Virus record (IMG/VR): IMGVR_UViG_3300043427_001421
Location: 1-24,009 of that record
Source of the DNA: a virus
Reading direction: 5' to 3' (one strand)
Length of the DNA: 24,009 nucleotides
Position 1 is the stretch's first letter. Every line of letters begins with the position of its first letter. The notes beneath the pieces were generated by a model. It was not told where the DNA came from. It saw nothing but the letters and a program-made list of their open reading frames with translations, and searched no databases. Positions 7,426 through 14,937 of the stretch are shown here, piece after piece. The translations under genes were made by a program, and so were the position numbers.

Positions 7426-10400
7426 GCGACCTGATCCGGGGTGCTGGCAGCAGCAGCGGCAAAGGCGGCGGGAAGCAGTATGTGCCGACTACGGCCCCGG
7501 ACGGGCTCGACTCAACGCAATACGCGCAGCTGATTGACCTGATCAGCGAAGGCGAAATCGAAGGTCTCAAAGATGGGCTTAAGTCCATCTTTATTAACAA
7601 CACGCCGCTACAGAACGCCAACGACAGCTTTAACTTTCAGAACGTTTCGGTTTACACCCGCAACGGCACGCAAGATCAATCCATCATCCCGCTTGCGTCC
7701 AGCATTGAGAACGAGGTGCCGGTCGGCGTGCAGGTGCTGCAGGATCTGCCTGTCGTGCGCACCATCACCGACCCAGATGCTGACGCAGCCCGCATCACAA
7801 TCACGGTGCCGCAGCTGCAAAAGTTCACCGACAAAGGCGACCTGCTTGGCGCCAGCGTGCGGCTACAAATTGCTGTGCAGTACGCCGGTGGCGGCTTCAC
7901 GACGGTCATCGACAACACGATTAAAGGCCGCACCGGCGACGCCTATCAGCGCGATTATCTGGTCGAGTTCTCTGGTGCCAAGCCGGTCGACATTCGCGTC
8001 ACGCGGGTGACAGTCGACAGCACGGATCCGAAGCTCACCAACGCTTTTAACTGGACGAGCTACACCGAAATCGTCCGTGCCAGGTTGCGCTACCCCAACA
8101 GCGCACTGGTCGGCATCCGCGTTGATGCGCAGCAGTTCTCCAGCATCCCGACCCGCTCCTATCGGGTGCGCGGCATCAAGGTCAAGATCCCAAGCAACGC
8201 CACCGTCGATAGCACCACCGGCCGGCTGGTCTACGCCGGCATCTGGAACGGCACCTTTGGCGCAGCGCAGTGGTGCTCTGACCCCGCGTGGATCTTGTGG
8301 GATCTGATCACATCGACGCGCTACGGCTTCGGTGATCACATTCAGGCCGCGACGCTGGACAAGTGGGCGTTTTACGCCGCGAGCCAATACGCCTCGGCGC
8401 TGGTGCCTAACGGCTTTGGCGGGCAAGAGCCGCGCTTCAGCTGCAACGTCAACATCCAGACGCAGGAGGACGCCTACAAGCTGATCAACGACCTCTGCTC
8501 AGTGTTCCGGGCGATGCCCTACTGGAGCACCGGAGCGCTCACCGTCAGCCAGGATGCGCCCGCTGATCCCAGCTACCTGTTCACGCTGGCGAACGTCTCT
8601 GAAGAAGGCTTCAGCTACCAGAGCAGCAGCCAGAAGACCCGGCCGACCGTGGCGGTGGTCAGCTACCTCGATCTGGCAAGCCGCGAGATTGCTTACGAAG
8701 CGGTGGAGGATCAGGACGCCATCGCCAAGCACGGCGTGGTCACCACCCAGATCTCTGCCTTTGCCTGCACCTCACGCGGCCAGGCAGCACGGATGGGCGA
8801 GTGGCTGCTTTACGCCGAGCAATACGAAGGCGAGGTGGTCAGCTTCACCACGTCGCTCGACGCTGGCGTGATCGTCCGGCCAGGGCAGGTCATCGAGGTG
8901 GCCGATCCGGTGCGGGCTGGTTCGCGGCGTGGCGGACGCATTGCCAGCGCAACCACCACCGCGGTCACGGTCGATGATGCGACCGGCCTGCCCGCATCTG
9001 GCGGCACGCTGTCGGTGATCCTGCCTGATGGCACGGTGCAAAGCCGTGCAGTAAACAACCGCACCGACAAGGTCATCACCGTCAGCACGGCCTACTCCAC
9101 GGCGCCCAATGCCAACAGCGTCTGGATCTACCAGACCGATTCGCTGCAAGCCTCCACTTGGCGGGTGCTGGCCGTGCAGGAGCAAGACGGCTGCAAATAC
9201 CTCGTCAACGCGCTGGCATATAACGCCAGCAAATACGACTACATCGAACGCGATCGGCCGCTACAGCCGCGAGACACCACCGACCTGAACGTGCTGCCAG
9301 CAGCACCGACCGATCTGGTGCTCAGCGAGGAGCTATACCTCTACCAGGATCAGGTCCGCGCCAAGGTAGTCGCATCCTGGAAGCCCGTGGTTGGCGTCAA
9401 TGAATATGAAGTGCGCTGGCGCAAAGATGATGGCAACTGGAACACGGTTAAACCGCAAGGGCCGGATTGCGAAATTTTGGACATTACGCCAGGCGTTTTT
9501 GATTTTGAGGTCTACTCAATCAGCGCTTCGCTAAAACTTTCAATTACGAAAATTACCGGCACTATTGATGCGTTAGGCAAGACTGCCCCGCCCAGCGACG
9601 TCATCAGCTTTGCCGCGGTGCTCGACCCTGACATCGGCGCCACGCTGACATGGAGCCCGATCACAGATTTGGATCTGCAGGGCTACGAGATCTGGGAGGG
9701 CACCGCGTTCGGCGTTGGCACCAAGATCGGCCTGTTTGCAGCGACTGCCAAGAAGGTCGGGCTGATGCCGACTGGCACCACCACCTGGTACATCAAGGCA
9801 CTCGACACCTCTGGCGTCTACTCAACCGCCGCCGCCAGCACATCGCTGACGATTGCAGCAGCAGCAGCGCCAACAGTCGGCGGCAGCTTCGCCGGTGAAA
9901 ACTTCACGCTTGGCTGGACCAAGGTGGCCGGTGATCTGGCGACCGACTTCTATGAGATCCGCTACGGCAGCACCAGCAGCACATGGGGCACGGCCACCGT
10001 GCTGGCCACCACCAAGGGCACGGCCTACGCAACAAAGGCCAGCTGGCTAGGCACCCGCCGGTTCTTTGTGGCAGCGGTGGACCTGAAGGGCAACGTCGGT
10101 GCATCGAGCTATTTCGACGCGATCGTGACAGCACCCACGCAACCGACGATTTCGCAGCAAGTGATCGACAACAACGTGCTGCTGAAGTGGAACGACTGCA
10201 CCCAGACGATCCCGCTCGACAGCTATGAGCTGCGGCGTGGCGCGACATGGGCGACCGCCACCGTGATCGGCACCAAGAAGGGACTGTTCACGACGGTCTT
10301 TGAGACTGCATCTGGCATCTACACCTATTGGCTGGCCGGCATTGACCTGGCCGGCAACTACGGCACGCCGGGCTCGGTTGCAGCAGTGGTCAACCAGCCG

Positions 10401-11117
10401 CCGGACTATGTGCTCGACTACGACCAGGACAGCACCTTCAGCGGCACCAAGACCAACACGGTGCTGCAGGATGGCGTGCTGATCGTCACGGTCAGCCCGA
10501 CCGAGACGTGGCAGGATCACTTCAGCACACGCAGCTGGACCACGCTGCAAGATCAGGTCAGCGCCGGCTATCCGATCTATGCGCAACCGTCCACTACCAC
10601 CGGCAGCTACGTCGAGGAAATCGACTTTGGCACCGTGCTGGCCGGCACCAAGATCACATCAACGCTGACCTATGCGGTAGTCAGCGGCTCCACCACAATC
10701 ACGCCGAAGCTCAGCGTCAAGACCACCGCCGGTGGCAGCTGGACCGATTACGCCGGCGTCGACTCGGTCTATGCCACCAACTTCCGCTACCTGAAGGTCA
10801 CCTATGACTTTGCCAGCGCCGGCGGTGATGACATCCTCAGCATCAGCCACTTGAACGTGAAGCTGGAAAAGAAGCTAAAGAGCGACGCCGGAACCGGCAC
10901 TGCCAACTCGGGCGACACTGGCGGCACCACCGTCAACTTCAACGTGCCCTTTGTGGACATCGAAGGCATCAACGTGACGCCAACGGGGACCACGGCACGG
11001 ATTGCCATCTATGATTTTGTGGATGCGCCCAACCCCACCAGCTTCAAGGTGCTGCTGTTCGATACCTCGGGCAACCGGGTAACCGGCGGCTTTAGCTGGC
11101 AAGCAAGAGGAACCTAG
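7422..11117 (+). CDS. Central tail-tip / host specificity protein, gpJ-like
   Basis: This 1231-residue protein caps the tail tip. The N-terminal half (about 1-610) looks like the gpJ hub: LIDLISEGEIEGL near 35, a long β-structured region, WCSDPAWILWDLITSTRYGFG near 285-305, and TQEDAYKLINDLCSVFRAMPYW near 345-365. From about residue 626 there are four fibronectin type III-like units starting near 626, 722, 816 and 904, each beginning with a proline-containing turn and holding a tryptophan/tyrosine core. The last 240 residues are β-rich with repeated AGTKITSTLTY-like strands. The C-terminal part is where lambda J meets its receptor. The gene is GC-rich, with a local AT-richer dip near 9460-9580. 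The stop TAG at 11115-11117 is just before the fibre gene. Confidence 0.92.
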   Translation: MSDLIRGAGSSSGKGGGKQYVPTTAPDGLDSTQYAQLIDLISEGEIEGLKDGLKSIFINNTPLQNANDSFNFQNVSVYTRNGTQDQSIIPLASSIENEVPVGVQVLQDLPVVRTITDPDADAARITITVPQLQKFTDKGDLLGASVRLQIAVQYAGGGFTTVIDNTIKGRTGDAYQRDYLVEFSGAKPVDIRVTRVTVDSTDPKLTNAFNWTSYTEIVRARLRYPNSALVGIRVDAQQFSSIPTRSYRVRGIKVKIPSNATVDSTTGRLVYAGIWNGTFGAAQWCSDPAWILWDLITSTRYGFGDHIQAATLDKWAFYAASQYASALVPNGFGGQEPRFSCNVNIQTQEDAYKLINDLCSVFRAMPYWSTGALTVSQDAPADPSYLFTLANVSEEGFSYQSSSQKTRPTVAVVSYLDLASREIAYEAVEDQDAIAKHGVVTTQISAFACTSRGQAARMGEWLLYAEQYEGEVVSFTTSLDAGVIVRPGQVIEVADPVRAGSRRGGRIASATTTAVTVDDATGLPASGGTLSVILPDGTVQSRAVNNRTDKVITVSTAYSTAPNANSVWIYQTDSLQASTWRVLAVQEQDGCKYLVNALAYNASKYDYIERDRPLQPRDTTDLNVLPAAPTDLVLSEELYLYQDQVRAKVVASWKPVVGVNEYEVRWRKDDGNWNTVKPQGPDCEILDITPGVFDFEVYSISASLKLSITKITGTIDALGKTAPPSDVISFAAVLDPDIGATLTWSPITDLDLQGYEIWEGTAFGVGTKIGLFAATAKKVGLMPTGTTTWYIKALDTSGVYSTAAASTSLTIAAAAAPTVGGSFAGENFTLGWTKVAGDLATDFYEIRYGSTSSTWGTATVLATTKGTAYATKASWLGTRRFFVAAVDLKGNVGASSYFDAIVTAPTQPTISQQVIDNNVLLKWNDCTQTIPLDSYELRRGATWATATVIGTKKGLFTTVFETASGIYTYWLAGIDLAGNYGTPGSVAAVVNQPPDYVLDYDQDSTFSGTKTNTVLQDGVLIVTVSPTETWQDHFSTRSWTTLQDQVSAGYPIYAQPSTTTGSYVEEIDFGTVLAGTKITSTLTYAVVSGSTTITPKLSVKTTAGGSWTDYAGVDSVYATNFRYLKVTYDFASAGGDDILSISHLNVKLEKKLKSDAGTGTANSGDTGGTTVNFNVPFVDIEGINVTPTGTTARIAIYDFVDAPNPTSFKVLLFDTSGNRVTGGFSWQARGT

Positions 11118-11120
11118 GAC

Positions 11121-12836
11121 ATGCCAAACGCCAACTGGTCCAACCCGACGCTGACGAGCACCTACACCAACTTCGTCAGCGAGGTGAAGAACCGCGACGA
11201 AGACCTGGCGCTGCAGTTTGACGGCACGACCAGCACCAACCTGCCAACCAATACGATCCGGTGGGACAGCGCAGCAAACCGCTGGAAGAAGTGGAACGGC
11301 AGCAGCTGGGCGGAACTGACCAGCACCTATGCGCTGACGGCGCTGAGCACCACGGGCAATGCCAACATCGGCGGCACGCTGGGCGTGACGGGTGCGGCAA
11401 CGCTGAGCAGCACGCTGGGCGTGACCGGCGCGATCACCGGCAGCAGCACGGTAAGCGGCACGGCGCTGATCCCGACCGCTGCGACGGTGCCGACCAATGG
11501 GGTGTACCTGCCGGCGGCAAACACCGTGGCACTGGCGACAAACGGCACGGGGCGGTTGTTTGTTGATGCGAGTGGGAATGTTGGCGTCGGAACCACGTCA
11601 ACGGCAGGTTTTGGGCGAGGTGTATCCGTAAACGGTACAACTTATTCGTATTACGACCTGTACGCAGACGGGGTGATCTATGGAAGAGTCCGCGCATTTT
11701 CAAATGAAATGGCTCTTCTTAGCCAGGGAGCTAGTAGCTACCTGACACTAGGCACCAACAACACCGAGCGAATGCGCCTGGACTCCAGTGGCCGCTTAGG
11801 TCTGGGGACTAATAGCCCTGCTGCAGGGATTCACATTGCAACTGCAGGTCAAACAACATCAGCATTAGATACCGCAGGTAGCCTAAACCTACTTGTAACG
11901 GATACAGGCGCTAGTGCTGGGAATGGCGGGTCTATCGTATTTGGTTTCAATAGTGGCTCCGGTCGATTTGCAGCTATCAAAGGGCAAGTTATTACTGGAG
12001 CAGGCAACAGCACCGGACATTTGACATTTGCAACTCGCAATGCAACGGGTGATTCAGCTCTAACAGAAAGACTCAGAATAACAAACGACGGCCTCGTAGG
12101 GATTGGCACTACGAGCCCCAGCCAGCAATTTGAGGTCAGCGGTGGTTATTCACTGTTGAACGGACTTCGCATTAGCGGAGCTGATACCGCCAATACGATC
12201 TATCAAAATGCCGCTGTTGGCATAAGTAGCGGCAATCACATTACCTTCGCGACAAACGCTGCCGGACCGTTTGAACGCGCCCGCATCGACAACTCCGGCA
12301 GGCTCTTAGTTGGCACGTCTACTGCTGATACGTCTGGCAACGCTTTGCTGCAGGTCAATGGCAGCATCAAAGGCACGATTACATCCGGCACGGCTGTCGC
12401 ATCCACCAGTGGCACCGCGATTGACTTCACCGGGATTCCGAGTTGGGTGCAGCGGGTGACGGTGATGTTTAGAGGGGTGAGTACGAATGGGACAAGCATC
12501 CCGCTGGTGCAACTTGGCACCTCAGGGGGCTTTACCATTAGCGGCTATTTAGCAGCCAGCACAAGCAGCACCCCATCTTCTGCTAATTACACGACTGGTT
12601 TCGGCTTGGGCTCCAATGCGGCTGCAAATGTTATTCATGGAATCATGATGATTGGCGCTTTGGGTGCAAACTCATGGGCAGCAAGTGGCACCATTGGGGC
12701 ATCTAATGCGGCCGGGGGGTGGTATTTCGGCGGCTCTATTGCCCTCTCCGGCACCCTAGACCGCGTCCGCATCACCACCGTCAACGGCACCGCCACCTTT
12801 GACGCTGGCACCATCAACATCCTGTACGAGGGCTGA
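11121..12836 (+). CDS. Tail fibre / receptor-binding protein
   Basis: This 571-residue, glycine/serine/threonine-rich protein should be a trimeric fibre. Residues 1-110 are a baseplate- or tip-facing segment ending in short repeats (TLGVTGAATLSSTLGVTGA). Four copies of a motif like RLRIDSSGRLGIGTTSP occur at about residues 145-160, 217-232, 317-332 and 386-400, a pattern common in phage and cyanophage fibres. The C-terminal 150 residues (AIDFTGIPSWVQRVTVMFRGVSTNGT onward, split by glycine-rich loops) look like a receptor-binding head seen at the ends of other phage fibres. No intramolecular chaperone (S74) domain is seen. An AGAGGA-like ribosome site lies 9 bases before the ATG. The central part (11600-12300) is less GC-rich than the ends. 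Confidence 0.82.
   Translation: MPNANWSNPTLTSTYTNFVSEVKNRDEDLALQFDGTTSTNLPTNTIRWDSAANRWKKWNGSSWAELTSTYALTALSTTGNANIGGTLGVTGAATLSSTLGVTGAITGSSTVSGTALIPTAATVPTNGVYLPAANTVALATNGTGRLFVDASGNVGVGTTSTAGFGRGVSVNGTTYSYYDLYADGVIYGRVRAFSNEMALLSQGASSYLTLGTNNTERMRLDSSGRLGLGTNSPAAGIHIATAGQTTSALDTAGSLNLLVTDTGASAGNGGSIVFGFNSGSGRFAAIKGQVITGAGNSTGHLTFATRNATGDSALTERLRITNDGLVGIGTTSPSQQFEVSGGYSLLNGLRISGADTANTIYQNAAVGISSGNHITFATNAAGPFERARIDNSGRLLVGTSTADTSGNALLQVNGSIKGTITSGTAVASTSGTAIDFTGIPSWVQRVTVMFRGVSTNGTSIPLVQLGTSGGFTISGYLAASTSSTPSSANYTTGFGLGSNAAANVIHGIMMIGALGANSWAASGTIGASNAAGGWYFGGSIALSGTLDRVRITTVNGTATFDAGTINILYEG
11374..11425 (+). repeat. Short direct repeat in the tail fibre gene
   Basis: The 16 bases GCACGCTGGGCGTGAC occur at 11374-11389 and again at 11410-11425, exactly 36 bases (12 codons) apart. 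They encode the repeated TLGVTGA units of the fibre shaft. Nucleotide identity of the copies suggests a recent tandem duplication or conversion. Confidence 0.7.
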
Positions 12837-12839
12837 TCC

Positions 12840-13229
12840 ATGGAACGCATTGAAGTTAACGTCATCACGGGCGAGCAGCAGACCATCCCGCTGACGGCTG
12901 AAGAAATCGCCGAGATTGAATCTCGCCCGCAACCCACGCCGCAGCCTGACTACCTAGCTTTTTGGGATGCGCTGATGGTCTCCACCGTCTACGCCTCCAT
13001 CCGCGAGCAGAGCTTCACCAGCCTGCCGATGAACACCCTCGCCACCGAGTTCATCGCACTGATGGGTGATGCCAAGGCAGGCCGCCCCAGCGAGCCCGCA
13101 ATTCAGGGCAGCATTGACGCCATCCTCGCCACCGGCACCTTCATCGAAGACCAGCTGACCGAGCTTGCCGGGGCGCTTGCTGCCGGCAACCTCGACGGCA
13201 TCTACATCCTGCCCGCCCCCGCACCCTAA
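12840..13229 (+). CDS. Tail fibre assembly-like / DUF4376-type protein
   Basis: This 129-residue protein lies directly after the tail fibre. Its N-terminus (IEVNVITGEQQTIPLTAEEIAEIE) resembles the short proteins that follow phage fibres and help fold or attach them, with a proline-rich spacer at 30-40. The remainder is helical (residues 41-120), suggestive of the XkdW/DUF4376 type. The stop overlaps the next ATG (TAATG at 13227-13231). The family call is tentative. Confidence 0.6.
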   Translation: MERIEVNVITGEQQTIPLTAEEIAEIESRPQPTPQPDYLAFWDALMVSTVYASIREQSFTSLPMNTLATEFIALMGDAKAGRPSEPAIQGSIDAILATGTFIEDQLTELAGALAAGNLDGIYILPAPAP

Positions 13230-13330
13230 TGGCAGTTCGCAGCAAAACCGGCGCCGCTCCCTGCGCGATGCCGGCAAGGATGCGGCCATGCAAACTGACA
13301 TCGACAAAGCCAAAACGCCCGAAGCGTTGA
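13229..13330 (+). CDS. 33-residue basic peptide, divergent copy of the 13535 gene
   Basis: The start overlaps the preceding stop (TAATG). The product begins MAVRSKTGAA, identical to the first ten residues of the gene at 13535, and later has CKLTSTKPKRPKR where the other has PKLTNQGQGKRSRP. The copies share 15 identical bases (13244-13258 and 13550-13564), but the ATG-proximal codons differ synonymously, so this is an old duplication rather than an assembly artefact. It is shorter than its partner by 12 residues and lacks the glycine/lysine tail. It may be a decayed or alternative copy. An overlapping frame (13288-13353) competes with it. Confidence 0.45.
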   Translation: MAVRSKTGAAPCAMPARMRPCKLTSTKPKRPKR

Positions 13331-13353
13331 AAACCATCCTCGGGATCGACTAA
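13288..13353 (+). CDS. Possible 21-residue ORF overlapping the 13229 peptide
   Basis: The ATG at 13288 opens a short frame ending in AKTPEALKTILGID. The same frame upstream (from 13165) has no better start except inside the 12840 gene. Its residue pattern looks protein-like, with an amphipathic helix, while the overlapping 13229 frame has a good coupled start and a visible paralogue. An AAGGA lies 10-14 bases before the ATG. It could be a real small gene or the remnant of a longer one broken by a frameshift. Confidence 0.3.
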   Translation: MQTDIDKAKTPEALKTILGID

Positions 13354-13377
13354 CCTCCAACCAAGGACACCACACAC

Positions 13378-13551
13378 ATGCCCTGCACCAAGGAAGAACT
13401 GATCACTGCCATCAACTCCTATGCCGCTGCGCGCACCACTGGTGACGCAGCCCTAGGGCAGATGGCAGCGGTCAGGCTGACCGAGCTGATCGACACCATC
13501 ACCTTCACCGAGCCTCCCGCCGAGGCTGATGACGATGGCGGTCAGGAGTAA
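13378..13551 (+). CDS. 57-residue acidic protein of unknown function
   Basis: The ATG at 13378 follows CAAGGACACCACACAC (AAGGA, 12 bases before). The product is helical through residue 43 (TKEELITAINSYAAARTTGDAAL), followed by a threonine/proline turn and an acidic tail (EADDDGGQE). From memory, small proteins of this type (TKEELI.AI.SYA.AR.TGD) occur near the structural genes of marine cyanophages. No function is known to me. It overlaps the next gene by 17 bases. Confidence 0.7.
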   Translation: MPCTKEELITAINSYAAARTTGDAALGQMAAVRLTELIDTITFTEPPAEADDDGGQE

Positions 13552-13672
13552 AACCGGCGCCGCTCGCGTCGAGCATCGTCCTGGCCCACCCAAACTGACA
13601 AACCAGGGTCAGGGTAAGCGAAGCCGCCCAAATCATGGTCGCAAGAAACTGCGGGGCCAGGGTAAGGGCTAA
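13535..13672 (+). CDS. 45-residue basic protein (MAVRSKTGAA family)
   Basis: A very basic, glycine-rich peptide with segments RVEHRPGPPKLT, GQGKRSRPNHGRKK and LRGQGKG. No cysteine or hydrophobic segment is present, so it is likely soluble and nucleic-acid or wall-polymer binding, but this is inference. Similar peptides occur, from memory, in cyanophages next to the acidic protein just upstream. The start lies within the upstream gene (13535-13551 shared), so translation is probably coupled. A divergent copy is at 13229. Confidence 0.72.
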   Translation: MAVRSKTGAARVEHRPGPPKLTNQGQGKRSRPNHGRKKLRGQGKG

Positions 13673-13676
13673 TCGC

Positions 13677-13682
13677 TATACT
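13677..13682 (+). promoter_or_regulatory. Possible -10 element (TATACT)
   Basis: TATACT lies in the 31-base gap between the basic peptide gene and the membrane protein gene at 13704, 21 bases before the ATG. No clear -35 element is seen. It is part of the TAnACT set described in the findings. Confidence 0.3.
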
Positions 13683-13703
13683 CGATAGGTAGCCCATTGC
13701 ACC

Positions 13704-13973
13704 ATGATTGAAGTAGTTGCCGCCATCGCTGGCGCATCAATCAGTGTGGCGGCAATGGGCGCCATGGGTTTTAGCCGCAAATCCGACGAAGCCCGCGACG
13801 CTGTAATCCGATTAACTAGCGCGGTGGAACACATCGCCACCCAACTCGAAGTCCTCCACACCGACATCAAAGAAGACCGTAAAGAAACATTTCAACGCTT
13901 GAACATCGTCGAACAGCGCGTCGTCAAGCTAGAAGCCAGAGACAAGTGGGACGGCAACGACCGACGCAGCTAA
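13704..13973 (+). CDS. Small membrane-anchored coiled-coil protein
   Basis: This 89-residue protein has an N-terminal hydrophobic segment (residues 2-23: IEVVAAIAGASISVAAMGAMGF) and then a charged helical stretch (about 25-80: VEHIATQLEVLHTDIKEDRKE, then RVVKLEARDKW) with heptad spacing, ending in a basic/polar tail. It probably spans the inner membrane once with a cytoplasmic or periplasmic coiled coil. Its place before the lysis genes would fit a spanin- or holin-related role, but no lipobox is visible and similar proteins in cyanophages are uncharacterised. The stop overlaps the next ATG (TAATG at 13971-13975). Confidence 0.7.
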   Translation: MIEVVAAIAGASISVAAMGAMGFSRKSDEARDAVIRLTSAVEHIATQLEVLHTDIKEDRKETFQRLNIVEQRVVKLEARDKWDGNDRRS

Positions 13974-14164
13974 TGGAATCCAACGTCGTCAGCATCCGAG
14001 ATTTAGGCCAAGGCTTCACCATCGAGCAACTGGAGAACGAAGCCGGCCACATTTTTTACCGCATGTGCCGAGGCAGTGTGTGCCGGTACTGCGAGGACGA
14101 GTACATGGCCTACATGTACGCCGAGGGTGCAGGCTGGGACCGCCTATCACTGGCTGATCCATAG
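13973..14164 (+). CDS. 63-residue protein with cysteine cluster
   Basis: The ATG at 13973 overlaps the stop of the upstream gene, and this start is preferred over an in-frame one at 13946. Residues 32-40 contain CRGSVCRYC, which could bind a metal, followed by EDEYMAYMYAEGAGWDRL. No family is recognised. Its last 18 bases are shared, antisense, with the end of the HNH gene. Confidence 0.65.
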   Translation: MESNVVSIRDLGQGFTIEQLENEAGHIFYRMCRGSVCRYCEDEYMAYMYAEGAGWDRLSLADP

Positions 14165-14458
14165 CTTGATTGCGTCTTCGAGGTGGGGCTCCCAGAAGTG
14201 CTGCGCCCGAAACCACGACAACCAATCGCTGCACGAGCCCTTACTCATGTTGCAGGCGTAACAGCACGCCAACAGATTGGAGCGCCTGGTTTCTCCACCT
14301 TTCGATTTCGGCCTGACGTGATCGAGCGTGCCTGACCTACCTAACGGTTCCCGGCAGTAGGCACACTTGTTATCCCAAAAGTTAAGAATGTGTTGTCTAA
14401 ACCGGGCTTTAGCTTCTCGTTTATTAAAGAATTCAGTGCCGTCGATGTAGTGTTCCAT
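14147..14458 (-). CDS. HNH endonuclease
   Basis: This 103-residue protein is a single HNH nuclease domain. Zinc ligands are C32/C35 (NKCAYCREPL) and C66/C69 (CCYACN). The catalytic core is D46-H47 (GTLDHVRPKSKGG), N61 and N70, with asparagine in place of the third residue (HNN type). It lacks a DNA-recognition domain, so it may be a homing-type or free-standing nuclease. The ATG at 14458 is chosen; an in-frame TTG at 14497 would add 13 residues. It is the only gene on this strand in the late region, lying between two + strand genes, which is typical of a mobile intruder. Confidence 0.85.
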   Translation of the reverse strand: MEHYIDGTEFFNKREAKARFRQHILNFWDNKCAYCREPLGRSGTLDHVRPKSKGGETRRSNLLACCYACNMSKGSCSDWLSWFRAQHFWEPHLEDAIKLWISQ

Positions 14459-14517
14459 GTGGGCACGGCTCTGTAGTGAATTTAGCCAAAAACCCAAGCT
14501 GCTACTTGCTTCTTACC

Positions 14518-14533
14518 CGTTAAACTGTAGACT
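14518..14533 (+). promoter_or_regulatory. Possible promoter before the small membrane protein
   Basis: CGTTAAACTGTAGACT contains two -10-like elements, TAAACT (14521-14526) and TAGACT (14528-14533), 25-32 bases before the ATG at 14558. No obvious -35 is seen. It lies in the divergent gap between the HNH gene and the lysis region, so a promoter is expected here. Confidence 0.35.
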
Positions 14534-14557
14534 GCTACAAAGCACTGCTTTACCGTC

Positions 14558-14698
14558 ATGGATTTTCTGTCCCATCCGGCCTTCTGGATCATCGTCGCTG
14601 CTGCCAGCGAACTGATCGCCCTTAGCCCTCTCAAGAGCAACAGCATCATCCAACTGGTGCTGCAGATCCTGAATCTGATCAAAGCAAAAAAGGTCTGA
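14558..14698 (+). CDS. 46-residue membrane peptide, possible holin
   Basis: The product begins MDFLSHPAFWIIVAAASELI and has a hydrophobic segment over residues 3-22, then ALSPLKSNSIIQLVLQILNL, a second hydrophobic helix, and a basic end (IKAKKV). Two short membrane helices and a lysine-rich tail upstream of an endolysin fit a holin, but phage membrane peptides of this sort in cyanophages are mostly unassigned. The gene ends GCA AAA AAG GTC TGA, placing a slippery heptamer just before the stop. The -1 frame continues as good coding sequence to 14937. Confidence 0.72.
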   Translation: MDFLSHPAFWIIVAAASELIALSPLKSNSIIQLVLQILNLIKAKKV

Positions 14699-14937
14699 TC
14701 GGTTTCGGCAAACCAGGCTGGCAGCGCAAGTTAGAGCGAGTCATCAACGACTGGTGGTTCTACAAAACGCTGCCGGCCAAAATCGACAAGGCCGAAGCCG
14801 ACTGGCACGCAACCCAACCACCCATGACAGCACCACCTGTCGTGGTCGAGCATCCGGTAGACGAAAGCCAGCAGACTGGTGACAGCCGCTTGTTAGGCGG
14901 TCCAATAAGTATCCACGCACCCTGGCGCCGTGACTAA
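14558..14937 (+). CDS. Predicted frameshift fusion: membrane peptide plus soluble tail
   Basis: Slippage at 14686-14692 gives 45 residues of the membrane peptide joined to 81 residues read from 14692 (GLIGFGKPGWQRKLERVINDWW, and so on) to the TAA at 14935-14937, 126 in total. The extension is basic and aromatic at first (FYKTLPAKIDKAEADW), then proline-rich (QPPMTAPPVVVEHPV), ending IHAPWRRD. Its codons resemble those of its neighbours, and ordinary start codons occur only well inside it (ATG at 14823). The fusion would be a membrane-anchored protein with a cytoplasmic or periplasmic tail, produced at a fixed ratio to the short peptide. Alternatively, the downstream frame starts from an unusual codon. 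Its end overlaps the endolysin start. Confidence 0.58.
14686..14692 (+). other. Candidate -1 frameshift site (A AAA AAG)
   Basis: In the frame of the 46-residue peptide the bases are A AAA AAG, the strongest known bacterial slippery heptamer. It sits one codon before the TGA. A 5-bp stem with a tetraloop (GGTTT 14701-14705, CGGC, AAACC 14710-14714) starts eight bases after the heptamer, within the usual spacing, although five pairs is weak. The -1 frame is open from here to 14937 and has no standard start codon near its beginning. Confidence 0.65.

Noticed and set aside
11121-12836. Diversity-generating retroelement target in the fibre
   Set aside because: No reverse transcriptase gene or template repeat is seen in the window, and the fibre lacks the usual variable C-type lectin end.
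13165-13287. Upstream part of the 62-codon frame ending at 13353
   Set aside because: It runs inside the 12840 gene and yields a low-complexity proline/serine-rich sequence; only the part after the ATG at 13288 is worth keeping.
13600-13680. Possible tRNA or small RNA in the short-gene cluster
   Set aside because: No cloverleaf or conserved TψC-like stretch is visible; the bases are accounted for by a coding sequence.
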